A DNA stretch of 64,000 nt from Atherinomorus stipes (taxonomy: Eukaryota; Chordata; Actinopteri; Atheriniformes; Atherinidae). Shown one piece after another: positions 46,641 through 57,905 of this stretch; the first letter of the stretch is position 1, and every line of letters starts with the position of its first letter. The notes under the pieces were generated by a model that ran no database searches, had not been told where the DNA came from, and saw nothing but the letters and a program-made list of their open reading frames with translations. The DNA lies in the NCBI GenBank assembly GCA_023101725.1, contig JALJCO010008719.1:1-64000 (forward strand), written 5' to 3'. The position numbers and the translations under genes are program-made.

Positions 46641-46926
46641 AAAAATTCAACCAATGCTTACAAAACTGCAACAAGGCAGAGAGAGACACCAATAATGACA
46701 TACTTGATTTAGATTTAATCAACTTTTATTCACACACATCCATATAAGATGTACACCTGCTCATAGAAGACGAGGATCACGTGCGAATCAAGTCTTCTTA
46801 AGAAGCTATCCAAAGCTTATAGACAGGAGCCTGTGTACATGAAGACAATCGTAAGAAGAAAAATTATATGGAAAAGAGGAAAAACAGCACATTACAGCAT
46901 CCTCATAGAACAGGAGAATTTACAAC

Positions 46927-47043
46927 CTAAATGTTGGCTTGTTTATATGTACTGATCGGAATTGTTTTCTTTTTAAAGCTGGAGATGGATTTCAACACTT
47001 TCAACTTCTTGTTGAGCTCATTCCAAATCTGCGGGCCCCTGCA
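46927..47043 (-). pseudogene. LINE ORF2 C-terminal fragment
   Basis: The minus strand reads RGPQIWNELNKKLKVLKSIS then SFKKKTIPISTYKQANI and a stop. This is the typical tail of CR1/Rex-type LINE ORF2 proteins (a 'GP.IWN.L...I....S..SFK' pattern). Only the last 38 codons or so are readable. It directly abuts a Tc1-like relic on its 5' side, indicating a junction between two different elements at about 47045-47060. Confidence 0.65.
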
Positions 47044-47059
47044 TTTATATTAAGGTTGG

Positions 47060-47285
47060 TGCTAATGTTCGTTTTCTCTTGTCAGTGCGGTGGGAAAGTT
47101 TCAGTCACTCAAAAATCCAGGGCCTCCTACTGTATACTGCAGGTTGTTACTGTAGCATGGTCTTGCTGAAATAAGCAGGACCTTTCTGAAAAAGCCAGTC
47201 TGGATGGCAGCATATGCTGCTCCATAAACTTTATCAATGGTGCCTTTGATGCAAAGTCATGCACTTTCTTTCAATTTGAGTGAGA
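47060..47285 (-). pseudogene. Tc1/mariner-like transposase relic
   Basis: The minus strand encodes FMEQHMLPSRLAFSERSCLF followed by QQDHATVT. This matches the segment leading into the second catalytic aspartate (FQQD) of a Tc1-type transposase family of fish. The reading frame decays after that, with stops. Terminal repeats were not found. Confidence 0.6.
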
Positions 47286-47380
47286 ACAATCGTCAAGTTT
47301 TATTTTGTTTTATGTATCCATGACCCTAATGACATGACATGATAGCAGTTTGCTGGTCTGGAGGATTCAGGCATATATTA

Positions 47381-47574
47381 CACTCTAAGAATGGATAGGT
47401 TAGAAAAATAACCAATCTACAGTAGTTGTTTAAACCAGTATTGGTTGACTCCACCAATATTTTGGTCAAACTGACCAATTTGCATTGGTCCAACCAGTTT
47501 TTCAACCAATTTTAACCAGATTGATAAATTTTAATGAATTTTTTGGTTGTTTTAACCAATCTGTTTTTAGGGTG
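47381..47574. mobile_element. 194-bp MITE with TA flanks
   Basis: The left end CACTCTAAGAATGGATAGGT and the reverse complement of the right end, CACCCTAAAAACAGATTGGT, are inverted termini flanked by TA (47379-47380, 47575-47576). Repeated ACCAAT/ATTGGT motifs throughout allow strong folding. Confidence 0.75.
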
Positions 47575-47576
47575 TA

Positions 47577-48520
47577 AAAGAATGCCAAGGAATGGCAGCA
47601 CTTATGCCTGAGAATTCAGTTGCTAATTTTCTCAGGAGTGGATGTCTCTGCAAGTGAACCCAAAAACCAGACCATGTAATATTCAGAGAAGCTGAAAAAA
47701 AAAAATCTCAGTCTCAACAGTCCTCATTTAGCATTTATGGCTTCTTGTTAGTACTCAATTAGAATGTGTGGGTCACGAAACGTAAGCTTGAGTTAATAAG
47801 TTCACTTTCAGATTCCAGCAGCTACGCTAAGCTAAGCTAAGCTAAAGACAGTGCTGCCAGATTCAGAGAATGACTGGGTTGGTTGGAAAATGCTTGACCA
47901 ACTCAGGGGACTGCGGAAGGAGGCCGAATTTCACCCAGGGGTGGCATATGCCTTTAAAAGACTGAACGAGTTTGCTCATCTAGAATAGTTGCAAGTGGAA
48001 AAACGATTTTCTGGCAATAATTATTCTGAGGCAACAGGTGAAGTCAAAGTGGAGATGTTTGGCCATGTTGTGCATTTGTATTTTGTATACACACATCTTC
48101 TGTCCAAACACCTCCCCCATTTCCACCAAAGACCATCCACCCCACCCCCTTCCCACACATGCATAGTACATAGAATCCACCTAAAACACAACCCCTTCTC
48201 CCACCCTAGCATAGCGAATCCATCCTCCAACATCCACTCACTTCCCCATGCCCACATATATCCACCTGTACACACCCCTCCCTTCAATACACCCCCACAA
48301 CCACCCATACCTATATCCAAAGTACCCTCATGCAAATCTATCCATCACAAACAATCCACCCTCCCAAATCTCCACCGCAGTCTGCTGCAGCAACATCAAC
48401 AAGTCACTTCCACCCCCACCCCCCTCCCACCACAAACACATCATTTACAATCAGTGAGAGTATAAAAACATATGATGGTAAATGTAATCACACAGTAATA
48501 AAAACATTTATTTCTTTGTT
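47577..48520. other. non-coding; strand-asymmetric C-rich tract
   Basis: A (GCTAA)4 run lies at about 47827-47846. From about 48100 to 48440 the plus strand is almost free of G (CCACC, CATCC and CCCAC words). This opens long frames on both strands by composition alone and is not evidence of coding. Confidence 0.55.
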
Positions 48521-48529
48521 CCTAAAAAG

Positions 48530-49328
48530 TCAACTCATTCCAGGTTGCGGGGGGCAGCTCTGGTTTTCCAGTAACCATAACTTCAGATATTTAGAGAAGG
48601 AACTGAGCGCAGGCATCTCTCTTCTAGACGTTGGTATAAAATTCCCAGTTTGAGAGGCACAATCGGAAAAAACTGCCTGTCTAAAGGCACTTTTTCTAGA
48701 TGGAATGATACAGTCACCTCTGGAACTTGCTCTTTTTGGTCTGTTATTGATTTTTCCAAACAAATTCTTGTAATGGGATGGGAGCTACTGTTGACCATTC
48801 AGAATTTTATAAACCAGAATTAAGTCAAGATATTTAAGCATCTTTTCCCACTTTAGTCTTTCATGTTTTGTTTTGTTTTTTAATTCTGCAGTGATGATAG
48901 GTCTTCGGCATTCTGTCCAGTACCTTGAGAGCTTTGTATGTTGAATCATTTGCTTTCAGTGTGGTCTTACGAGCTAGTCCCAAACTTCTCAAGCAGTATG
49001 TCAAAGGCGGGACAAATATTGCATTAAAATAAAGTTTTGCTGATTCACTAGTTAAATTGTCTCTAATAAATCTGAAATTATATAAGATAAATTTAATTTT
49101 GTTCACCGTTTTTTCACTATATTTGAAGGTAAGTTTTGAGTCTACCATTATACTCAAATATTTGAATTCCTGAACTGTTTCAAGTTTAAATCCCGGAATG
49201 ATCACAGGTGAATTTGTGTCTTGATTTGTGTCGTGTGAAAACCAAGCAGAGCGTATCAGCATAAACACTTCATACCAACTGCATGAGGTGTGATGGGGAT
49301 GATGACTGGGGCTTAGGTTGCCGACCAT
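48530..49328 (-). pseudogene. LINE ORF2 C-terminal half, frame-disrupted
   Basis: The minus strand encodes VQEFKYLSIMVDSKLTFKYS, then IKFILYNFRFIRDNLTSESA and PPLTYCLRSLGLARKTTLKA, up to a stop at 48861. After a frame change it continues with RASSRGDCIIPSRKSAFRQA and SRREMPALSSFSKYLKLWLL. The FKYLG-like motif followed by this order is the post-reverse-transcriptase region of a fish CR1/Rex-type LINE. Endonuclease and catalytic RT motifs are missing, and the element is inactive. Confidence 0.75.
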
Positions 49329-49329
49329 G

Positions 49330-51132
<1,803 letters not shown>

Positions 51133-51193
51133 CAAACATACATACATGTATGTATGTATGTATGTATGTATACATACATACATACATACATAG
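51133..51193. repeat. palindromic CATA/TGTA repeat
   Basis: CATACATAC runs into (TGTA)n and back into (TACA)n/(CATA)n, so the 60-bp block is its own reverse complement over most of its length and can extrude as a hairpin. It continues directly from the GATA array, with which it shares the TA framework. Confidence 0.9.
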
Positions 51194-53338
51194 AGGAATC
51201 AGGTAAAAGGTCACCATCCAGCTTTCTCTGTCCTCTGAAGTACTCAAGTGACCTCTCCTGCCAGCAACAGCCCCCCCAACACCCTCCCCTTTTCATCTCA
51301 GACCTCAACCACAAGCTCTCATACCCCCATCCCGCTCTCCTCGCCTCCTTTAAACCACCTCTTCCCCTCTCCCCTTTTCCCTCCTCTTTGCCTTGCAATT
51401 GAAACAGTGAGGTCAGGAGGGCATATGGGAGGCAATCACACTAGTTTGTTTTGGCTCCCTCGCCCCCGCATCAAGACCTCGGCTTTGCAGAAGCAATGCC
51501 GCCACCTTGCCTGCTTGCTGCCTGGGAAACAAACACATCCTCAATCACCCGGAGGCCCTGCATCCGCCAAGGCCACACTAGTTGAGCCCTGTCTACAAGC
51601 TCAGGCCAGAAAGTTGGACTCCATCTGATGAATTCAGGCCATACAAGTCAAGCTCTGTCTACTGAACCCAGGCCACATTAGTGGCAGCCAGACAGTCAAA
51701 TCCAGGTCGCAGTAGTTGATCATCCTTTGTTTAACAGTGCCAGCGAGGACATACCTTTCAAGCTTAGTGCCTACTCAACCCAAGTCTCTCTAATTAGCCT
51801 TTGATGGTGAAACGTAGTCCAGGGAAGTCCAATCCTGCTGAGGGAATCCAGGCCAAAAAAGTCAACCTTGTGCTGGTTGAAATAAAGCCAGAAATCGCTG
51901 ATCTATCTTTGGCTGGGCGAGCAATTCTGTCATTATGTTAGCTAAGTGATGGCTTACAGTGTCGTTTTCTGACGTAAGTGCTGTGCAGCTGAGGGCTGGA
52001 AGTGAAACGAGATGTAAGACAGGAGCGTTTTAAATGAAAGCCAACAACCCGCAGCCATTTAGACCAAAGATGGATTAGATGAATTGTCTAACACTACCCA
52101 CCCCCTCTAATTTCCAAAACCAAGACCAGCATCTCACTCCATCTTTCTCTGTCCATCGCTCACCAGTTCACCCTCGCAAATATTTTCCAAACCACCCTTC
52201 ATGCTCGCTTACTTCTTTACAACAGCTTAACCCTTTACACATTTCATGGTAAATAAGAATTTGGGTTTAATTAATAAACATATCAAAGCCTGTTCATACA
52301 ACATTGTTTACAGAATATGCATCCAAAAACTTTAAGCATCCCCTCACACTGTAGTTCTAATAATAAGAAGGAAGGCAGAGCCTCATATCTGTGTTACACT
52401 GTAAACCACAACATTCTCAGACCTTGAAAAATCTCCCTTTTGGGAGATCCCATTGACAAGTTTTGTGTTAGCTTTACGCATTAATGCCACATTTTCATTT
52501 GTCTCTATCAGGATGTCAGATAATCAACCTCAAGACTCTGCTCCTGGGGTGATGTAAAGAAATTAGTGACCCCAGTGTTATTGTGCGTGATGGGAAGAGG
52601 CTTCTGTTAAAGTACATAAGATCTCATTCCTTGGAGGAAATGAATTCAGCCAATCTCCAAGGCTCATTGTTCCCATGGTCTCTTCTTTTTCCTCCTCTGA
52701 ACAGCGTTTCAAGTCGGAGTGACCTGCGGGCAGGCGTAGTGGAGTGATAGAATCACTGATCTCCATTCAGCCTACTGTGCAGCCAGGCGGCAGCTGGAAC
52801 CCCAAGCAAGCACATGGAGTACTGAGACCAGCCGGGACTTCCAGGAAGTTCAGCATCAGGGATCAGTCTGTGTTATTGACTTGGCAAAGCCTCCAGCCAG
52901 TCTGATTCCAGCTGAGGGGTCACTGACAAATGCACTAACATGTATGAGTGTAGACCACGGCTAAGTGCTGCGAAGTCCGTATGGGTGGCCAGGCCCGGTT
53001 AAACTCGGCTCATTCCCTATCTCCCTCTGAAACGCATGCACGCTGTATGCATCAATCCAGCTGCCCTCCATTTCATTGCTCTTTCCCATGTATTTATCAC
53101 TGTTATCAAGTTGTTTAAAGTGAAAATTTGTGTTGAACAGCTGGCAGGAACTGGGGCCACCCACACAGTCAAGAGCATTATGTTGTCAACACATAAGTTG
53201 AAATGTAGTATCAGGATATATTATTCCTGTTCACACAAAGCCTCACAGAAACAAAAGATTTAAAGAAGCTCTTCTCTCTTGTGGTCATTATCTGGCACCA
53301 TCTTTCAGTGCCAACAAGTGGTCGAATTATACAAAGTT
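51194..53338. other. unique non-coding stretch
   Basis: No gene or element recognised. 51590-51900 contains loosely repeated 'CAGGCCA...AGT' phrases spaced about 30-40 bp (for example CTCAGGCCAGAAAGT, TTCAGGCCATACAAGT, CCCAGGCCACATTAGT, TCCAGGCCAAAAAAGT), which suggests a highly degenerate tandem repeat. Confidence 0.45.
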
Positions 53339-53855
53339 TTAAAGGGGAATTTTGCTTTTTTTCAACCTGGGGTCTGTTTTCATATGTCCTTTCATATATG
53401 TGAGTGATGGAGAAAGGAATTTTCATGATAGCTTCAGTATTTAGCCGGGCAGTCGGCCTAGCAGCCCAGCTAATGATAAGTATGGGGCAAAGGGCCCCCG
53501 CGTCTAAGTTCGCCCTAAAAACCTGCTTCTTTTCTACACTGAAGGGCTCAACGAGTGTCCGACATCATACTAGAGAGGAGAAATGGACGACAGCATGTAC
53601 ATTACCTGGCGATCGCTATTTGTTTTGGTGTTTGTGTCCAAATTTCGGGACGCTGAAAATCAAATCTTGTTCCGAAATCATGCGATAACTTACGTCAAAA
53701 CACCGGTGAGGGACGCAAGTTATCGTGCGATTTCAGAACGAGATTTGGACACAGACACCAAAACATATAACGATCACCAGGTAATGTAGATACTTTCGTT
53801 CATTCCTCCTCTCTAGTGTGTTGTCGGACACTCATTGAGACTATCTGAGCCCTTT

Positions 53856-54247
53856 TCATTCATTCATTTTCTGTACCGTTTATCCAGTTCAGGGTCGCAG
53901 GTGTTGCTGGAGCCTATCCCAGCTATGATCAGGTGAGAGAGGCGGGGGTACACCCTGGACAGGTCGCCAGTCTGTCGCAGGTCCAACACAGAGAGACAGA
54001 CAACCATTCACACTCACATTCATGCCTAGGGACAATTCAGAGTAACCAATTAACCCAACATGCATGTCTTTGGATGGTGGGAGGAAGCCGGAGTACCCAG
54101 AGAGAAGCCACACATACACGGGGAGAACATGCAAACTCCACACAGGAAGGCCACTGCTGGAATTGTTCGAACCCCCTCCCCAGCTGGGACTCGAGCTAAC
54201 GACCTTCTTACTGTGAGGCTGCGATGCTAACCACCAGGCCACCGTGC
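53856..54247 (-). repeat. near-complete tRNA-derived SINE with ATGA tail, 8-bp TSD
   Basis: AGCCCTTT flanks both sides (53848-53855, 54248-54255). Read on the minus strand it starts GCACGGTGGCCTGGTGGTTA, with a tRNA-like head (A-box-like TGGCCTGGTGG, B-box-like GGTTCGAAC). The body contains GTTTGCATGTTCTCCCCGTG and ATGCATGTTGGGTTAATTGG, and it ends ACAGAAAATGAATGAATGA. Partial relatives are at 6197, 12901 and 37253. At 392 bp it is the longest copy here and a useful reference. Confidence 0.9.
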
Positions 54248-54302
54248 AGCCCTTTAGTGTGGAAAAAAGCAAGTTTTTACAGCAAACTTAGATGCAGGGG
54301 CC

Positions 54303-54541
54303 AGTTGTGGCGGCTGTAGCTGAGGTGGAAGAGCAGTTGTCTTTCAATCAGAGAGTTGTGGGATCAATTCCAGGCTTCCCCAGACTACATGCTGAAGTGT
54401 CCTTGGGCAAGACACTGAACCCCTAGTTGCCTCCTGATGTGCCTATCAGGGTATGATTGTGTGTGTGACTGGGTGAATGTGTGTGTAAAGCGCTTTGAGC
54501 AGTTAGTATGACTGGAAAAGTGCTGTATAAGTACAGTCCAT
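54303..54541 (+). repeat. tRNA-derived SINE, second family
   Basis: The head GGCGGCTGTAGCTGAGGTGG contains a consensus pol III A box (TAGCTGAGGTGG), and GGGATCAATTCCAGG contains a B box (GATCAATTC). The body has GTGTCCTTGGGCAAGACACT and the 3' end GCTGTATAAGTACAGTCCAT. It sits in the right arm of the 53339-54691 palindrome. The target duplication is not clear, and a few target bases (CTT) seem lost. Confidence 0.85.
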
Positions 54542-54691
54542 TTGCCCCATACTTATCATTAGCTGGGCAGCTAGGCCGCCTGCCCGGCTAAATACTGAAG
54601 CTATTGTGAAAATTCCTTTCTCCAACACTGACATAGAAAGGGCATATGAAAACAGACCCCAGGTTAAAAAAAAAAGCAAATTCCCCTTTAA

Positions 54692-56394
54692 CTGGCCCAA
54701 AGACACAATCGCAGCAGCAACTTCACCTTCACTGCAATCTTCATTTGTTCACTCACAAACCAAGAAATAGTGAGCTGTTGATCTCATTATGTCAAAATAG
54801 TAAATGATTCCTGTTACTGTAATTACACCGTGATCAAAGAGCAAGCAGGGCCTGCTTTGTGTCGAAGAACGGCATGTGCAATCTTCTATCAGGATTTTTA
54901 TTCATTCTAACTGGTTTCATGACCAGCAAAGACAGGGAGGTGTCAGGAAGAGCACGTTTTCAGAGAGCACCATCAGGAAACCAGTTTAAGCCTGTACATG
55001 GCTGGTTTCACCGGTTCAGCCTTTGTGTTTCCCTGAAAACCATCAGTGGATGACATAAGATACAGCACACAAACAGATGGGAGCAGTGGGAAGAGTTGCA
55101 TATTTTACCTAAACTGATTCCTCAAGTCTTTTTTTTTTTAAATATTTTAGTTTTACTTTGTTAAAAAGTCCAAATGTTGGTCGTTTCATTTCACAGGATT
55201 GCAGATATTTTTCAAAAAATATTTTCAGTTTACTTTTAAATCACATAAACATTTTAAAACCACCGAGTTTATTTTTTTCTTTTTTTTCCTTTTCTGATTT
55301 TCTTTTGCTTGTTTTTGTTTCATATTTTCATTTTACCTCAGATGAGAATCTGTCTCTAGAAAAGATGAAGTGTACAAGTTGGTTTGTGTCAATCACACCT
55401 ATCTCTGTAAATTGTTAAAACGGACAAAGAATAAATAAATAATAAAAAAAAAACAACATTTTAAAACCAACATTTTAGGTGTGCAATTAATTTAAAAATT
55501 TGATCTGGATTTCAATTTTCATATCAAACGATCTCCAAACTCATATAATTCAGCTGAAACTATTTATTTACCATTTTTCTTTACACAATTTCTGAAAGTA
55601 ATTCTGAAGTTAAAGTTAATTTCAGTGGCTTCTCACCCTGTAATTTGTTGGGTATCATTGACAAAAATATTAAATTAGGAATGTTGTAAAATTGCACTAG
55701 AGCTTAAAGTTTATTTTGGGTTATTTTTTTTTTTTTTGTATAAATAAGTATATTTATTTTATTCTCAAAATACAGAGAAATTGCAGAACAGCTGGATACA
55801 TAGTTTATTTTGGAATCATTTATGTTTTCTATGCATTATTTAATGTTTAAAGTATCTTTATTTTATTCATTTAATGTTTTTTACATTGCAAAACAGCTGC
55901 AAGGTACATATTTGTAGCCTTTTTTTTTCCAATTTCAATGATTTTGTTTAAATTTTCAATAACAAAATAGTGTTTTTGACAGAGAGAGAAATGCTAAATA
56001 AATACATTGTGACTAAGAAATAATTGTTTGAATAATCGTGATTTCAATATTGACCAAAATAATCTTGATGACTTCTTCCATAATTGGGCAGCCCAACAAC
56101 ACTTTCAGCATTTATAATTAATTTTCTTAATAACATATATTATCTTAATTCAATCTCCAATTTCCAAAGAAAAATATTATATGCAGTATACTTGCTTTAG
56201 ACTATAAATACTGGAGCGCTTCTAAAGATGCTTAAAGCTCATTATTATACAATAATCCAGGATTTTAGTAAAACAGGTCTCATAACAGAATATTCTCAAG
56301 TAGCATCCCTGAGTTATTCTGAATGTTTTAGCTATAATAATCTTAAAAAATACCTTCTGATTACATTCAAATCAGCCATTCAGTTATAAATATA
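54692..56394. other. AT-rich non-coding stretch with one repeat
   Basis: No gene seen. 55955-56100 is copy 2 of the dispersed repeat found at 34340-34495 (GTTTTTGACAGAGAGAGAAA, TTTGAATAATCGTGATTTCA, CATAATTGGGCAGCCC). T-rich runs occur at about 55130 and 55729. Confidence 0.55.
55955..56100. repeat. dispersed repeat, copy 2
   Basis: Same-orientation relative of 34340-34495, sharing TTTTTGACAGAGA, AAATAAATACATTGTG, AATAATCGTGATTTCAATAT and a GGGCAGCCC end that resembles a hAT-like terminus. Confidence 0.7.
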
Positions 56395-57666
56395 CAGGTA
56401 CTACCCAAAAAATTAGAATATCCTGAAAAAGTAAATTTATTTCTGAAATTCAACTTAAAAGGTGCAATTTACATATTGTATAGATAAATAATATCCAAAT
56501 CAATATATTTCAAACTTTTATTTGTGTGGATGTTGCTGATTAGGACTTGCAGCTTAAGAAAACCTCAAATTCAAAAATTCGAAAAAATTTGAATATTGCA
56601 TGAAATCAATTATAAAAGGATTTTAAAAGCAAAAATGTCAGGCCTCCTAAAATAAAATCTTGCATCTGTACTTAATACTTGGTTTGGGCCCTTTTGCATG
56701 AATGACTGCCTTAACCCGGCATGGCATGGATGCTACCAGCTTGCGGCATATCTCAGCTGTTATGGAAGACGAACATGCTTCAATCACAGCCCTGAGTTCT
56801 TCTTTATTATTTGGTCTCTTCCCGTTCAGCTTTCTCTTGACAATGCCCCACAGATTTTCAATGGGGTTCAGGTCAGGTGAGTTTGTGGGCCAATCAAGGA
56901 TGGTGATCCATGGTTGTTGAACCAGGATTGTGTACTTTTGGCAATGTGGGCAGGTGCCAAGTTCTGCTGAAAGATGAAGTCTGCATCCCCATACATCTGG
57001 TCCACTGAAGCAAGCATGAAGTGCTCCAAAATGTCCTGGTAGACGGCTGCATTTATGCTGGACTTGATGAAGCACAGAGGACCAACACCAGCAGCTGACA
57101 TGGACCCCAGGTCATCACAGACTGGGAAACTTAACACTGACCATCTTCTCCAGGCTGCTGTCAGCCCTCCGGCTTCTACACTGTTTTCTTCCACACTTCT
57201 TCCTTCCACTTAACTGTCCATTAATGTGCTTTGAGACAGCACTCAGAGAACATCCAGCTTCTTTTGCTATCACTTTTTGTGTCTTTCCCACCTTGTGCAG
57301 GGAGTCAATGATGGTTTTCAGCACATCTGTCAGATCAGCATCTTCCCCAAGAATGTGAATTTTTCTAAACCAAGACAGAGAATTTTTTTAAAGGCTCAGG
57401 GCACTTATGGAGATGTTTTGGATTACTTAGAATGTGACACTCTGAGCTACAATACTGGAGCTTTTCACAATATTCTAATTTTTTGAGTTTTTGAATTTGA
57501 GGTTTTCTTAAGCTGCAAGTCCTAATCAGCAACATCCAAACAAATAAAAGCTTAAAATATATTGATTTGAATATTATTTATCTTTACAATATGTAAATTG
57601 CAACTTTTAAGTTGAATTACAGAAATTATTTTTTTCCGGATATTCTAATTTTTTGGGTAGTACCTG
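56395..57666 (-). mobile_element. Tc1-like transposon with about 200-bp TIRs, inactive
   Basis: The left end CAGGTACTACCCAAAAAATT and the reverse complement of the right end, CAGGTACTACCCAAAAAATT, are identical. Inverted similarity extends about 205 bp inward (GATGTTGCTGATTAGGACTT / AAGTCCTAATCAGCAACATC). TA precedes the left end (56393-56394); TG follows the right, probably a mutated TA. At 1272 bp the element is somewhat shorter than an intact Tc1 transposon of this TIR length, in line with the internal deletion seen in its transposase. Confidence 0.92.
56650..57324 (-). pseudogene. Tc1-like transposase, internally deleted and frameshifted
   Basis: N-terminus (57324 down): MLKTIIDSLHKVGKTQKVIA then KEAGCSLSAVSKHINGQLSG, a helix-turn-helix DNA-binding region. 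At about SLEKMVSVKFPSL the protein jumps into the late catalytic domain (SAAGVGPLCFIKSS), so roughly 100 residues, including the first catalytic aspartate, are deleted. A frameshift near 57110-57120 separates the parts. The FQQN motif (codon at 56961-56963) carries Asn where the second catalytic Asp is expected. After another frame change, ILDWPTNSPDLNPIENLWG retains the final glutamate. The protein cannot be active. Confidence 0.9.
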
Positions 57667-57729
57667 TGTTAGGGCTGTCAAAAATTTAATCCTGATTAAT
57701 CACATTGCTTTTATCACTTCTAGAAAACA

Positions 57730-57905
57730 TTTAGGATGAAAGATGTCTCACCAGGAATTCTGCATTTATCTTTAGTAGACTACTGAAACCCTGTCCTTAC
57801 ATGTCTCCCTGAAGTCCCTCAGACAGCAGAAGTTTAGTCCAGAATGCTGCTGATCCTCACAGGCTGACTCCACAACTGTCTTAATGTGAAGCTGACATTC
57901 AGGTC
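57730..57905 (+). pseudogene. short L2-like LINE relic
   Basis: Plus-strand sequence ATCTTTAGTAGACTACTGAA, ACATGTCTCCCTGAAGTCCC, TCAGACAGCAGAAG and GTCCAGAATGCTGCTGATCC resembles the L2 ORF2 block around 'SRLDYCN...LP....QLQLVQNAAAR', but stops interrupt it. Assignment is by nucleotide pattern only. Confidence 0.5.

Larger units (their letters stand above)
53339..54691. mobile_element. TTAA-flanked near-palindromic element split by two SINEs
   Basis: TTAA lies at 53339-53342 and 54688-54691; ends are AGGGGAATTTTGC and GCAAATTCCCCT. The left half (53343 to about 53702) is almost the reverse complement of the right half once the SINEs at 53856-54247 and 54303-54541 are removed. Paired landmarks include CTGGGGTCTGTTTTCATATG, GCTTCAGTATTTAGCCGGGC, CTAATGATAAGTATGGGGCA and ACATTACCTGG. 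The centre lies near ACACCGGTG. The original length was about 0.7 kb. No transposase. Confidence 0.85.

Noticed and set aside
45910..46656. Host first exon/CpG island at the GC-rich 45926-46080 segment
   Set aside because: The exact 16-bp flanking duplication and poly-A tail show it is the 5' end of a retroposed insertion, not a resident promoter.
47989..48465. 158-codon plus-strand and 104-codon minus-strand frames
   Set aside because: Caused by a G-poor, C/A-rich low-complexity tract. The His/Pro/Ser-rich product is compositional.
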